Shown: in pieces, positions 47,410 to 60,056 of the stretch
Layout of the letters: every line of letters begins with the position of its first letter
How positions within the stretch are numbered: position 1 is the stretch's first letter
Assembly: GCA_028023455.1 (NCBI GenBank)
Contig: JAQFVV010006199.1
Span: forward strand, 1,548,001-1,612,000
Direction: 5' to 3'
DNA from: Epiperipatus broadwayi
Lineage: Eukaryota > Onychophora > Udeonychophora > Euonychophora > Peripatidae
DNA length: 64,000 bases
Notes under the pieces: generated by a model
The model's database searches: none
Seen by the model: the letters and a program-made list of their open reading frames with translations, nothing else
What the model was told of the DNA's origin: nothing
Made by a program: the position numbers and the translations under genes

Positions 47410-49260
47410 ATAGATGTGTGGGGTAGTGCTTTCAAATGGATGCATGAAACCTTCATTTTTTTCGTGACATCTACATACAAAACATATGAATTACAAAAAC
47501 AAAGATTGATTATGTAAGTAATATTCATTAAGGCTGTAGCTTGTGGTTTAAGACCTGTAGAGATCCCTACTATCACATTTTATACACATGTGCTTGAGGC
47601 TATAGCCTTAAAAACAAAGATTGTGATTTTTTAAATGTTTAAAAGAGCAAAATAATGTGTCTATTTTATCATCTTACATTCTACCTGCTAATAACGATAA
47701 TGAATGTGCAGTAGATGTTAGTTATCGTATTAGTTACCATATCACCAAATGTGGTTATAGTCATCAAATAGGAGAAAAATTAATTTTACCTTGTATAAAG
47801 GATGCCATTGGCCTTATGATTAACCAAAAATATATCCCAAAAATTAATTGTATTCCTCTTTCAAACAATACGGTATCGAGAAGAATTCACGATATGTCCA
47901 AGGATATCGAGGAAGCAGTGATAGAGAGAATAAAAAAAAGTAATTTTTTTTCAATTTAAGTAGATGAGACCACAGATGTAACAAACAATGCTGTATTGCT
48001 TGTTATTGCTAGGTACATTAAAGACAATGAATTTGAAGAGAATCTTTTACTTTGTCATTTTTTCTCCACACGCCCAACGAGTGAAGAAATATTTAAAGTT
48101 ATTGATAATTATTTTATATTGAAAGATGTTAGTTGGTCAAACTGTTGTGGATTGTATACTGATGGTGCCAAGTCAATGTCAGGTTTATATATTAGTTTTT
48201 GCAGCCACATCTTAAATGTAGCTCCTAATGTAATTTGGAGCCACTGCTATATCGATAGGCAAAATCTAGTAACAAAGCGCCTTCCAGAAGAATTGAAACT
48301 CATTCTCAATGATGCGGTAAAGATTGTTAATTTTATAAAGAAAAGCTCCACAAACTCAAGAATTTTTAAAGTTATGTGTGAAGACTTGATGAGTCTTCAT
48401 ACTTCTCTACTCTTTCATACAGAGGTGAGATGGTTATCTCATGGTAAGGTGCTAACCCACTTATTCGAACTTAGACAAGAAGCACAGGGTTTTTTTTTAA
48501 GACAATCCTTTTGATCTTTCTTCAAAATTGTACGATTTTAATTGGCTTCAAGTGCTTGTATATTTATCTGATATTTTTTTGCAGATAAATAACTTAAATT
48601 TGACACTTCAGATCAACTCGATAACAATCTTTAATGTTAATGATAAAATTGAAAGTATGATTGAGAAATTAGATTTTTGGAAACTGTATTGAAAACAATC
48701 AACCGGAAGTATTCAAAACTTTACATATTTTTTTGTTTGAAAATAAGGTTAGTCTGTCTCAAGATATACGAGAAAATATAATAGCACATTTAACAGGATT
48801 AAAATTGTCTTTCATGGAATATTTTCCAAAACCCGAAAACACAAATGATAATTGGATTTTAAACCCCTTCTATGAAGAAAATTTAGAAAAAGTTACATCA
48901 TTATCAATAAAAGATTAAGAAAATTTAATAGAATTATCATGTGACAGAACTTTACAAGTAGAATTCAAATGATACAATCTAATTAATTTTTGGTTAAACA
49001 TTAAAGAATATGAACAACTTTCTGAGAAAGCTCTTAAATTATTATTACCGTTTACTAGTACGGAAATAGTAGAAAGAGCTTTTTCTTCATATATTTTTAA
49101 AAAAAATAAGTATCGAAACAGATTGAATGCGGCTGTAGACTTAAGGGTATACTTCTCATCTTTTGAACCAAATTTCAAAAAATTATGTTCTTCAAAACAA
49201 GCACAAGGATCTCATTTAATTTATTTTATAAAAATATTTGATTATGATAAGAAAATATAT
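47379..49260 (+). pseudogene. ZBED/hAT transposase, degraded
   Basis: A decayed hAT-superfamily transposase resembling the ZBED5/SCAND3-type domesticated hAT proteins. A BED-finger remnant (MCGVVLSNGCMKPSFFS, then HLHTKHMNYKNKD) lies at about 47418-47515 and contains stops. It is followed by VSYRISYHITKCGYSHQIGE, CIPLSNNTVSRRIHDMSKDI and, after a stop at 47957, VDETTDVTNNAVLL with the first catalytic Asp. GLYTDGAKSMSG carries the second. Next come HCYIDRQNLVTKRLPEELK and FHTEVRWLSHGKVLTHLFEL. The C-terminal dimerisation segment, LLLPFTSTEIVERAFSSY and KYRNRLNAAVDLRVYFSSFE, lies at about 49020-49170. At least five stops or frameshifts exclude activity. The 47657-47959, 47996-48514 and 48733-48918 frames are parts of this one gene; the minus-strand ORFs across it are shadows. 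Confidence 0.92.
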
Positions 49261-49360
49261 TAATTGGTTTTTTTATAATTTTGTGTTTTTATTAAAAGCA
49301 TTTATTAGTAAACAAAATATGACAAAATAGTAGATAAATATGAAATTTTGAACAAACACA

Positions 49361-49380
49361 CATATATATATATATATATG
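49361..49380. repeat. (AT)n microsatellite
   Basis: A run of alternating AT about 18 bases long, in the 3' non-coding part of the hAT element. Confidence 0.85.
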
Positions 49381-49569
49381 TTACAGTGAGTTTATAATCT
49401 GGCGTGACATTTAGGCGTGTTTCAATGTAATTTGTCTCATTATGTGATGTGAATACATGGTCACCCTATAATATTTATAATGCAAATAAAATAACACACT
49501 TGCAATAACAAATTTCATGAAATACAATCATTTTTATGAAGTGGTACAATTTAGCATGATGTACTACCA

Positions 49570-49605
49570 AGTAGTACACGAGCCAAAAAAGGTTGGGAAA
49601 TGCTG
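49570..49605. mobile_element. hAT right terminal inverted repeat
   Basis: The reverse complement begins CAGCATTTCCCAACCTTTTT and continues TGGCTCGTGTACTAC, matching the familiar hAT end CAGnGGTTCCCAACCTTTTTTGGC. It therefore marks the 3' boundary of the ZBED/hAT element. The next eight bases, ACTTAAAT, would be the target duplication, but no partner was found on the left. Confidence 0.8.
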
Positions 49606-49727
49606 ACTTAAATAATAAGTATAATAATACTCAAGACTAAATGGGTTTGTAAGCAGTCATTAAAAAACAGTTAATACTTACACTAACAATCAACAATTTC
49701 AAACTGTTGTCAAAGCAACCTCCTTGG
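49606..49727 (-). repeat. Repeat U copy 1, inner part (minus orientation)
   Basis: Resumes at the hAT boundary and matches the reverse complement of copy 2 (49788-49855) and of copy 3 (50075-50125). With 46747-46910 it forms one U copy interrupted by the hAT insertion. About 40-50 bases of U expected at the left junction are missing. Confidence 0.8.
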
Positions 49728-49739
49728 TGTTATGTACTT

Positions 49740-50071
49740 ATTTCGAAATTCTTTATTGTTATTGATATTGGGATTTTTAAGTGTTGACTGTTATTTTAAT
49801 GATTACTTACAAACCCAGTTAGCCTTGAGCATTATTACACTTATTATTTAAGTAATACTTTGGGTGCAATTTGAAATTTATAATTACAGTTTGTAATGTT
49901 TTAATTGACTATATATTAATCTGCATTCTGAATAAGTTATATTTACCTGTTTAAAGAGATTTATTTAAATGTCTTTGTATCAATAATTTCAATCTCTGTG
50001 GCCAAGTTGCAATCTTTAATGACTATGTAAGTACATTAGACCATTAATAAAGGTGGGATTCCACCTTTATT
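49740..50071 (+). repeat. Repeat U copy 2 (plus orientation)
   Basis: An uninterrupted copy, inverted relative to copy 1. It ends in a small perfect hairpin, AATAAAGGTGG-GATT-CCACCTTTATT (50046-50071). Together with copy 1 it forms a palindrome centred near 49733. Confidence 0.8.
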
Positions 50072-50074
50072 GTT

Positions 50075-50165
50075 AAAAGGAGGTTGCCTTGACAACAGTT
50101 TGAAATTCTTGATTGTTATTGATATTGGGATTGTCTAAGTATTGTCTGGTTTTTAATGATTATAG
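50075..50165 (+). repeat. Repeat U copy 3 (partial, plus orientation)
   Basis: The start of another U unit (AGGAGGTTGCCTTGACAACA, then GATTGTTATTGATATTGGGA). It directly repeats 49743-49805 and is inverted relative to 49675-49727. Confidence 0.75.
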
Positions 50166-50269
50166 TATATGTACACTGAATATACATAAAGATAGCTGGT
50201 ACAAAAAGAGCAGTCATTCACTTGTAAAATGTCAATTGAATCAAGATAATATATGAAGAAAAAAAGGAA

Positions 50270-51560
50270 TATGAAAATATTTATTAGGTAATTCATTAAA
50301 AAGAATTAAATATTTGGAGTTTTATAAATAGTAGAAAAAGAGTTACTAATGGTATAAGAAAATTAACAATGAGAATTGTTAAGCAAAGCTATAAAAGAGA
50401 ATAAAAAAAAAAATAATATCTTGGTATTGGAAAAAAAGTTATTTTAGCAATAAGGAAGGGATCATCATTAAAAAGAGAGTTGACATCAGAAAATATTTGT
50501 AAGAGTTTTAAAAAGAATTATATAATAATAAAGAACAATAAAATAAAATTTACAGTGACTTTGATTTCTCAAAAATTTTAAATGAAGTGACTTATGAAAT
50601 TATATTGATAAAAAAGGAAAAAAACTCCAGTAAATGGTCAAATTTTATTGACATCTTAAAAGAAAGAGGTGATGAAAAAAAAAAAACTTCACCAAATATT
50701 GTAATTATAAAGATGTAGCAGTTGGCTAAAAGAATATAAGTAGTGATATTGATTCTTAAAAAATATGATGCATAATATATTAGAAATAATAGGACAATTA
50801 GTCTTTTACTAAGATCTTTACCAAGATAATTGCAATATATTTACAATAAACTTTAAATTCATACCAATCAAAAAAATAAACTACATTTTAAAATGGTTGC
50901 ATAGTGGATTACATCCATGTATTGAGAGAAGTTGTATAAAAGATTAATGAATATCAATTGCTATTGTGCTTTGAATTTGTAGACTATGAAAAAGCTTGTC
51001 ATTCTATAAGCATTTCTGTGGAGTTCAAAGGTTTGGATTATTTTAGATATATATTTACAATATTGATTGCTATATTCTGAAGAATATTTATCAAAATGCA
51101 ATAGCAATGATTAGATTACATGATGATACTAAAAAGATATATGATAAGAGGATTTCATATTTAAAACTTTCTATATCAGTTTTATAAGAAGTATTTTGTG
51201 GATTAAAATGGGAAACTAAGTGAATAAAAGCAGATGTATTTTATCTAAGTCATCTAAATTTTTAAGATGTAATTGTTTTTGAAAATAATGCATTAGAGTA
51301 TTATTAAATATAGCAAAAGTTATTAGATGAAAATAAAAAAACTAGAACTAAGGATAAGTATTAAAAAGACTAAAGTTATATTCAGTGGATTTTCTCAGAC
51401 TATGAAAGTAAAGGTTAATAATTATGAATTAGGATTTAACAATTACAAATTTCTTAGTCTGATTATTAAAATTAACAGTAACATAAAATGAATGAAATTA
51501 CTCATGGAATTAAATTTGGATGAAGTGATTTTGGGTAGAAATAATTAAATAATAACATTT
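50270..51560 (+). pseudogene. RTE-like LINE, copy 3 (heavily degraded)
   Basis: Most damaged of the three RTE copies but reaching furthest 5'. Traces of the pre-RT linker (SYFSNKEGIIIKKR at about 50430; NEVTYEI at about 50580) are followed by an NYRPISLL relic (IRNNRTISLL at about 50780-50810). Next are FEFVDYEKACHSI (RT motif A, about 50972-51010), IRLHDDTKK and DENKKTRTKD, then an end near GIKFG at about 51520. Frameshifts and stops occur every 20-40 codons. The 3' end is truncated before the conserved C-terminus, or was replaced by the next LINE fragment. Confidence 0.7.
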
Positions 51561-51668
51561 GAAATGTTGTGCCATGTTCTAAATTGTTAGCCATTACTAA
51601 TACCAAATATATTTGAATTCTGTAAATAAAGCTTGTTTTTTTTCTGAAACTTTAACAATTAATATTAA

Positions 51669-53190
51669 ATGGATGGAAATAATCCAACATATAATTGTAT
51701 TATAAATATCAGAGTTACAAAAACTATCATGACTAGAGAAATTCAAAATTCAATCCTTCAAAAAACCAATAAAACAATCAACACTCTCTCCAGTATTTCG
51801 CTTTCAATTCCTGGTAAAATCGCACTCCTTAACATGCTAGTGTTTTCAAGACTCAATTACTATCTACCAATCATCAAGCCCTATTAAAATCTTCGGTAAA
51901 CAAATAGGCTCATTATGTACTAAGCTATTGTGGAAAAGGAAGGTTGTGGCCATAGGCTTGGCAAAGGCCCAAATGCCTAGAGAACTGAACGGTCTTGGGC
52001 TACATTTGGTTGCTACATTATACTTGCAAAAATCACTAAATCTGCTGCACAAACATTCACTGGAAATGGACTATACAAATTTAATCCAAGAATTTCAACC
52101 TACTGATATGCCACTTCCCCATAGCAAAGGATGGTTGACTGACATCTGGACACATGTCAATGGCTGTATTAACTTAACTCCAAACATCTTCAATGAAAAA
52201 AAGTCCTACTAGGGAACTTACAGGCTAAAGAAAGATTGTCCCTCAGCTCTCCATAATGCTCTTGGATTAAACAAATTTTTGATCAAAAAAAGCCAAACAT
52301 TGGTTTCTGGAACCCAAATTTATTGATTTTCTTCTGAAATTAAACCTCTCATCACTACCCACTAATCAGTTCCTCATAATGAGGAGGGGTTTTAACAAAA
52401 TTAGCTCTCAATGTCAACTCATTCTTAATCCAGCAAGCAATTAAAGCTGGCAATTTTACTAACATTAGATTAGCAATTTTCCTATCCTTCGCCATCTGGC
52501 TAACGAGGTGCAGTTTTGTTCTGGGCAATGCGAACACCAGTACCCTTCAAGTATTTAAAACACTCATCAAGGGTAATATCATCAGAGATAAAATGCTTGC
52601 TCCGGATTGGCTGTATCAACAAATCTGGGCTGGCACCTCCATGCTAGTGCACTGATTATTGCAAAGATATCAATGATCAAATATTAGTCTCGCCTCATCA
52701 ATGCAATACCAAGATGATCTCAGTCATATATATATGAACTCTACCATACTATCTAAAGACTACCAATTAGTGGATTGATCACACCATCTACCTCAATAAT
52801 AAAAGCTAACAAATTTAATCACGAGCTGAATGGCTTAACTTATAAGAAAGTGACGGACAGATCTTGGGATGCTTGGGCTCGGACTGACAGATTGGGAGTG
52901 AATCAATGACCTTGTCAGTGTTCTCCCAGCCCACCTAGCCTCTGCTTCACATCTTGACTTTAAACCTATATTCATTATCAATTTGGACGTGCCTTTCAAT
53001 GCTCAATGAGGCATACATAATTGTTCAACTGGGACAAAGTATGGACCAATCTAGAGTATTACTGAAGCGTTGATCCAACATTCATGTATATATCCACTTC
53101 TCATTTAGCTATGGACATTGCTTGGTATTCATGTAGTCATCATTGTATAAAATTGTATAAATCATTTAAATAAATCGTTATTTTATAATA
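51669..53190 (+). pseudogene. LINE C-terminal fragment (L1/Tx1-like)
   Basis: A 72-codon frame at 51669-51887 ends with SISLSIPGKIALLNMLVFSR and LNYYLPII, the post-RT region that follows the thumb in L1/Tx1-like ORF2. A second frame from 51928 carries WKRKVVAIGLAKAQMPRELN, GLGLHLVATLYLQKSLNLL, then FQPTDMPLPHSKGWLTDIW. These align by eye with the C-terminus of the minus-strand LINE at 5.5-6.0 kb. Further broken frames (NIRLAIFLSFAIWLTR and MLAPDWLYQQIWAG) continue to about 53100. A T/A-rich end at about 53190 marks the probable 3' terminus. It is 5'-truncated. Base composition is clearly more GC-rich than its surroundings. The minus ORFs at 51864-52052 and 52355-52537 are shadows. Confidence 0.8.
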
Positions 53191-54252
53191 TAAATATCAG
53201 AGTTTATTAAGTTTACGATACGATTCTAAAAAAAAACAAAAAAAAACAGCAAAACATTATTTAAATAATTGTTACCATTTAGTCATCTTATGTTCTTGCT
53301 TAATTATCCAAATTTGTCTTCAGGATATGTATTTATATATGATTTTTTTGAATTACAAAATTATTGAAAATTCTAAAAGAAAATATACATTATTCATCTT
53401 AATGTAAAAATGATGTCTTTTTTTTTATTATTTTTCATATGTATATTAAATGAAAAAAAGAAATATATCCAGTGATTTAAAATAATTTATAAATCCTGCA
53501 TTGATTGTACATTTTATAAAATATATATTTAAAAAAATAAAAACGGAGTAGATTGTAATCATATTGAATTTATGTAAAATAATGTTTCTTTTTAGTAATA
53601 AATATCCATAGACATAAAATATTTTTAAAACCCACACACACATTTTGCATATATATGTAATGATTGTAAACGTTTGTGCATATATGTTTATCTATGAGGA
53701 TAACAAAATGTAAATCTTAAAGAGATTTATTATTGGTTTTTGTTTTTCTATGAATCATCGACTTCATCTCTTGAGAGAAGAAAAAATATAATTTTATAAA
53801 GATTTTTTTTTTTCTTAAAGAAATGTTTATTTAAATTAAAAAAATAAAAAAGAATAATTTGAGCAAAGAAAATGGCCTAGAAAGATTTCATTTATCAAAA
53901 ACAATTTTAATTAATACTGTATTTCATAGTCGAAAGTGTAAGAGGTGTAGGTATTATAGGGTCTTATCAAGAGATAAAGTATTAGCAATCTGATTAGATT
54001 ATATGTATAAGCGCTTTTATTACACGTTTTATGGACATTACTTGCAAATAAATACATAAAAATTTATCTACACAGAGATGTGCAAAATATTCATAATTGT
54101 GTGATCATAAATAATAGATATAGACTATATATTGACCATCAACATCATTTTTGTGTTAAGCAAGATAGCTTATTTGCACAAATTTGATGATGTTGAATAA
54201 TGACAACTTTATATTTATTATAAGAATATGGTTATTGTTGTTGTTTTCTTTT
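53191..54252. other. AT-rich spacer
   Basis: No gene recognised. Confidence 0.5.
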
Positions 54253-55940
54253 TGCTAAAATGTACTCATTTTAATTTCATTTTCAAAATGTTTGTTTTTA
54301 TATATTTTCTATAGCAAATGCTGGACTTAATTGAAGACAATTTTGTAAAGTTCTTAGTCCTATATAGTATAATGTTGATTAATATAAGTATAAATAAACT
54401 ATATTAATCCAAAAAAAAAACCAACAGATATGCCTCAAACATGCCCATGTGATAGCCAACCAGATGTAATAATAACATCACACGGACCTCTCAATTCTCA
54501 AACACAAGTCAGAACTATAAGAAAAAGATGGACCCATCTTCTTCTATGCCTCAATTTATATATAAATAAGCCAGACTCAATTATTTTGAACTAAGAGTGT
54601 GAAGCTTAAATATTACTCATTTTAATTCATTTCAAAATGTTTGTTTTTATATATATATATAGATAATGCTGGATCTTAATTGAAGACAAATTTTTTTTAA
54701 AATTCATGAGTCCTATATATGTATAATGTTGATTAATATAAGTATAAATAAACAATATTGTAATAACGTGAAAGCTAAAAAAACCAACAGATACACCCCA
54801 AACATGCCCATGTGACAGCCAACCAGATGTAATAATGACATCACATGGACCTCTCAATTCTCAAACATAAGTCAGAACTATAAGAAAAAGATGGACCACC
54901 TACTTTTATGCCTCAATTTATATATAAATAAGCCAGACTCAATTATTTTGAACTAAGAGTGTGAAGCTTAAATACTTTCACATTTAATTCACTAAATATT
55001 ATATATATATATAAACAACACGAAATCCCTCGATTCATCATGAAGCAATTCTTTTTTCAAATCCAATGAAATGACACCAATAAATGTAAATATATCAAAT
55101 TTATTAAGCGCAAACAGATAATATTGTAATAACGTGAAAGCTAAAAACCCCAACATATACACCCCAAACATGCGCATGTGATAGCCAACCAGATGTAATA
55201 ATGACATCACACGGACCTCTCAATTCTCAAACACAAGTCAGAACTATAAGAAAAAGATGGACCCACCTTCTTTTATGCCTCAATTTATATATAAATAAGT
55301 CAGACTCAAGCATTTTGAACTAAGAGTGTGAAGCTTAAATACCTTCACATTTAATTCAATAAATATTATATAAATAAATAAACAATGTGAAATCCCTCGA
55401 TTCACCATGAAGCAATTCTTTTTTCAAATCCAATGAAATGACACCAATAAATGTAAATATATCAAATTTATTAAGCACATCTGGTTGGCTGTCACATGAG
55501 CATGTTTGGGGCGTATCTGTTAGGGGTTTTAGCTTTCACGTTATTACAATATTATCTGTTTGCACTTAATAAATTTAATATATTTACATTTATTGGTGTC
55601 ATTTCATTGGATTTCAAAAAAGAATTGCTTCATGGTGAATCGAGTGATTTCATGTTGTTTATTTATATATATAATATTTAGTGGATTAAATGTGATGGTA
55701 TTTAAGCTTCACACTCTTAGTTCAAAATGCTTGAGTCTGGCTTATTTATATATAAATTGAGGCATAGAAGAAGGTGGGTCCATCTTTTTCTTATAGTTCT
55801 GACTTGTGTTTGAGAATTGAGAGGTCCATGTGATGTCATTATTACATCTAGTTGGCTATCACGTGGGCATGTTTGGGGTATATCTGTTGGGGTTTTTAGC
55901 TTTCACGTTATTACAATATTATCTGTTTGCGCTTAATAAA
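54253..55940. repeat. Array of ~360-bp units, direct then inverted
   Basis: A block of about 200 bp (ACATGCCCATGTGATAGCCA through ATTTATATATAAATAAGCCA to TGTGAAGCTTAAAT) starts near 54418, 54778 and 55140 in direct orientation. It recurs inverted once in full and once in part after about 55481. It alternates with a more variable half of about 160 bp that occurs in two subtypes: one beside the first two units, the other (with CCCTCGATTCATCATGAAGC) beside the later ones. Orientation switches at about 55480. The ORFs at 54627-54857, 54992-55210, 55496-55760 and 55830-56015 are the same repeat read repeatedly and are not genes. A TATA-like TATATATAAATAAG occurs in each unit. This may be a satellite or a tandem/inverted retroelement terminal repeat; the class is undetermined. 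Confidence 0.85.
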
Positions 55941-57867
55941 TTTGTTACATTTATATTAATCAAAATAAATTATTCAGAAAAAAAAAACCATAATAACTCA
56001 AATACAAACCTTTAATTTATGTAGATAATATGGGAAATGCTTAAAAATTAAACTTATTGTATTAGAGTAACTTTAATGTAACTTATTAGCAAATGTTTTT
56101 TTAAAAAATAATTACTAAAAATAAATAAATTTAAATTCTTTACTTATATTTAAAGGAATTTTGCTATTCAAATACTATATTATAGTAAACTTTGCAGCAT
56201 TTTTATATACAGGTATTGTAAAAATGATGTTTGAAAAGTTTAATTTCTGTGTATTTTGCTGTTGTACAAAATTTATCTGCTTTATATGTTATGAAAAAAC
56301 CTTTAATATAGAATCAGTCTTTTTATTTGTTTTTTAAAAATATATATTTATGAACATTTAATTCTGATCAGATGTTTTTTTTTTCTTTTAATCATGGCTG
56401 ATGCAATAATTTAATTATTTGTTATTAAAAGCCATTGTATTATAAAATTTGATGTTTTATTTGTTACTGAAAGCAAATTTTAACTTAAAATCAATTATAT
56501 TTTATTTTGTTTCTTGATTAATAACACATTTGAGAAATTAGTATAGCTTACGAATTAATATAGATAGAAAACTGGCCATGTAAATTTTTGTTTTTTGATG
56601 TAGCAACAGAAGTTGTCCTATTTTATCTTTCATTTGTTATTGAAAGTAAAGTTTTTAATATAGGCTAGTAATTTCATTAATTCTAAACATTGCAGATAGA
56701 TGGAAATTTTATATAGTATAAAGTCTGATTTAATTTTTATAAAAATGTACTAAAGATATAAAACTGTTCATAACTAAGGAGATGATGATTTGTTATTAGA
56801 AATTATTAATTTTTTTGTTTCATTTTTTAAAATAATTGGAAGTAAGTTATAACATACTATTGAATTTTTTTATATATGTATAACATGTATAGTTGAGAAT
56901 TTACATGTAGCACATTTATTCATGTAACATTCATATTGTGATATCATTTTTTAATAATTTAACTTTTTATTAATGTATGTATGCAGTGAAATTGTAGTCA
57001 GTATATACAACTTTGTGGTGACGTGTTTATTGAGTTAAAAGTATTTAATAAAAAGAAGGGTTTAAATTAATGTAACTAAGAATAATGTTAGTGAACCTGT
57101 AATATGAAATTTGATTTGATGCAAAATATAATACCATATCTTAATTAATACAAATCAAAATTCAAGTATCAGAAGTATTTACACAGCCTAATATTATTTT
57201 GCATGCAGCATACTACCATCATTGATTAGGGGGAAATTTATCAAGTCCTGATAAAGTATTTTCTAACAAAATAATGAAGTTTTTGGTTTGTTTGTTTTGT
57301 TTATGAATAAATAATTAAAATGTTAAAAAATAAAAACTATGAATATGAGTTGCAGTTAATAAGTATGACTTTTATATTAAAATATAAATAGTAATAGATA
57401 TTTATGAACGATTTATTTTTTAAGATTGAGATTGTTTGGATAAAAAAATAAATGTTAAATGTATGAATTTTAAAAAATTGAAAACGTTTTTAAAACATTG
57501 AAAATATATATGCATGTATGAAGGCTGGCTATTGCATTTTTCGATATAAACTAAAGTAAAACATTTGTAGTTATGCCGTCAATCTTTTATGATTTGGAAT
57601 TTATAAATATAACTTAAATAACATTTTATTTTTAAAATGACCTTAAAAATGTTTATCATATCTTTTCTTTAGAAGGAAATAATTAATAGACTTTACATGT
57701 TGTAATATCTTCATTTAATATAAATCCAACTAATATGTAGGATTCATTATTCCTGATACTACTGATAATATTTGTATTGGCCAGTTATTTTGAAAATTCT
57801 GTGATATTTGAACATCATAATTTCTAGAACAGCTATATTACCATTTAATTTATTAAAACATATTTTT
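55941..57867. other. AT-rich spacer
   Basis: No gene or repeat element recognised. Confidence 0.5.
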
Positions 57868-58005
57868 GCCCTATATAGTTTAGAGCACCCTAGGATTCAA
57901 AGTCCTTCGATCATGACTCCAGCCCTGCCATTTCTGGTTCTAGAACTTCTTATAAATTCTCAGGCAATAAACTATTCAATTACTTTTTTTAATTGAAAAT
58001 TTTTT
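57868..58005 (+). repeat. tRNA-derived SINE-like copy 3
   Basis: Contains GGATTCAAAGTCC as a B-box-like word, then CTCCAGCCCTGCCATTTCTG and the tail CTCAGGCAATAAACTATTCA with a T-rich end. The order matches the copy at 19.2 kb, and the tail also matches 18.1 kb. The 62-codon ORF at 57808-57996 overlaps it and is not a gene. Confidence 0.45.
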
Positions 58006-60056
58006 AAAAAATGTTCTCAGTTAAGAATTAAATTTGTGAACTTTGAACTTTTAAAACTGTCACTCCACTACAGCACTTAACCACACCTGTAATTGGAAGA
58101 TAAAAAAGTTACTAGTGTGAATAAAGTAAAATAATGATATTACATATTAAAAATCTAATATATATATAATTTATTTTACAATAATTATTTATTTAGAAAA
58201 GTTCAAGCACAAATTTAAAAAAAATATGATTAACTGAATTATTTATTTCTAATCCGCTACAATAAATTCCTTGTGTTAATTTCTAATGCTCTCTTCCCTC
58301 TCGTTCAAGTTACTTTTAGTATGACTTTTTTTTTCTCTTCTATTGTATTTTTTAAAAAATCAGTGAGATGACTTTTGAATTCTTAATTAACTGTGCCACC
58401 ATCATTTATGAAAAAATTAATTTGTCTGGAAAAATATAATTGCAGATTTGATCTTAGGGATTTTGCCAAATCGCTTTTAATTAATATACTTCTTTTTTTA
58501 TATAAACATTACTTTTATATATATATATATAAGGTGCATTAAAGTTGTTTTGATTTTTTTTATTGATTAAAGATTATATCAGCATATATATGCATACTAT
58601 TGTAATGCCCCCCCCCCCATTTAAATAGTTGTACAGAGAAAAAAATGATAATCAGAAAGGAGAAAGATATGGATCTAATCTTATTAGGTTTATTTATATT
58701 ATTATGTAAGTTTTTTGATTGTTTTTGTCATTAGCTTTTCTGTATGATATACTATTAGACAGTAGACGGTTAACCAATATGATAACTTTTTTTTCCAATT
58801 TTGAGCTTTAACTTTATAGGTTGAACATTGATGTTTTGATCCAAGAATTTTGCTGAATTTTATTATTATTTCAAAGACGCAATGAAATAACATTTCAAAA
58901 ATACACATTTGTGTATTTCAAAAATACAAATTTAAGCTTTCTTTACCTTTGAATCAACATAAAGTTACTGAAAACTAAAACCAATATTCATTGGATATAC
59001 TGTATGTTCTATATACTTTGTTAAAATTTTATTTTATGATGCAATATTGTTCTGGTACTATTGATTTTCTTGATTTCTGGATTGACAATTTTACTGATTT
59101 AAGAAGTTATTTATAGTATCTATATACTGCAGGAAATTTAAGCTAATAATGAATATATTAAATTCTGTAATAATTATTGGTTTTAATCTATATTGGACGA
59201 ACATTTACAATAATTTTTATGTAATTGTTGTAATAAAAAGAAATAAAAAATTTATAGATTAACTACACCCTTTCTTACTTTTTCTCTGAGTTACTCAACC
59301 ACATATTCTTTGCCAAAATATATTTAATGAAAGTGATTAAAGTTTTCATTTACTGTGTATTAGGAAAAAATGGAAATCTTGAATTAAATTGACTAATAGG
59401 ATAAATTCTTTAAAAAGACAAATAGGAATTGGAACTCATCCTATTTATTTATATTATTTCTTTGAATATTTTTTAAAATTATTCTACCATTCAAGTAAAT
59501 CCTAACTCATGCTAAAATAATAGTCTGATAGTCATGAAAAATAAGATCTCACTAATTCATCATTGCAATTTTATCTGTATGTTAGAAGTTGTCAGAATTA
59601 CAGCAATTAAATCAATAATATTATACTTCTATATCAAGTCCGTATAGCATTTTTCTTTGCAATATATAAAAAAGAATGTAACAATAATAGCTTTTTTTAC
59701 TTCACTTTTTTGTTATAATGTTTATGGAGCTTTTAATGAGCATTTAGCAGTGAATTTTTTAACTCATCTTTATATTTCTGACAATTAACTGAAATGTATT
59801 TTAAAAAGTTAGTGATTAAAGTTTGTTTCCAATTTTTTTTTAAATTGCTATTTTATAAAGAAAAAAATGAAAATCATGTTTTACAATGTCAGTTAATTCA
59901 TTTTCTTTTGTGACACAAAGTTAGAAATCAAGAAAGAAAGAAAACAATAATGCAGTCATGTCTGACAGATCAATTTAATTTGTTTACTGTACTATATTAA
60001 ATTTTTTAGTTTTTAAAAAAATTATGTGTATGAATTATTTGATTTATAAACTCTTT
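58006..60056. other. AT-rich spacer
   Basis: Includes a C11 run at 58608-58618 and an (AT)n run near 58518-58531. No gene recognised. Confidence 0.5.

Noticed and set aside
47322-47576. 84-codon minus ORF
   Set aside because: Overlaps the hairpin and BED-finger remnant of the hAT transposase on the other strand.
54253-55940. Hammerhead ribozyme in the tandem array
   Set aside because: The CTGATGA core was looked for by eye on both strands and not found; a covariance scan would be decisive.
54627-56015. Several membrane-protein-like ORFs (e.g. LLGFLAFTLLQYYLFALNK)
   Set aside because: The same peptide recurs because a ~360-bp repeat is read several times, on both strands; no independent coding evidence.
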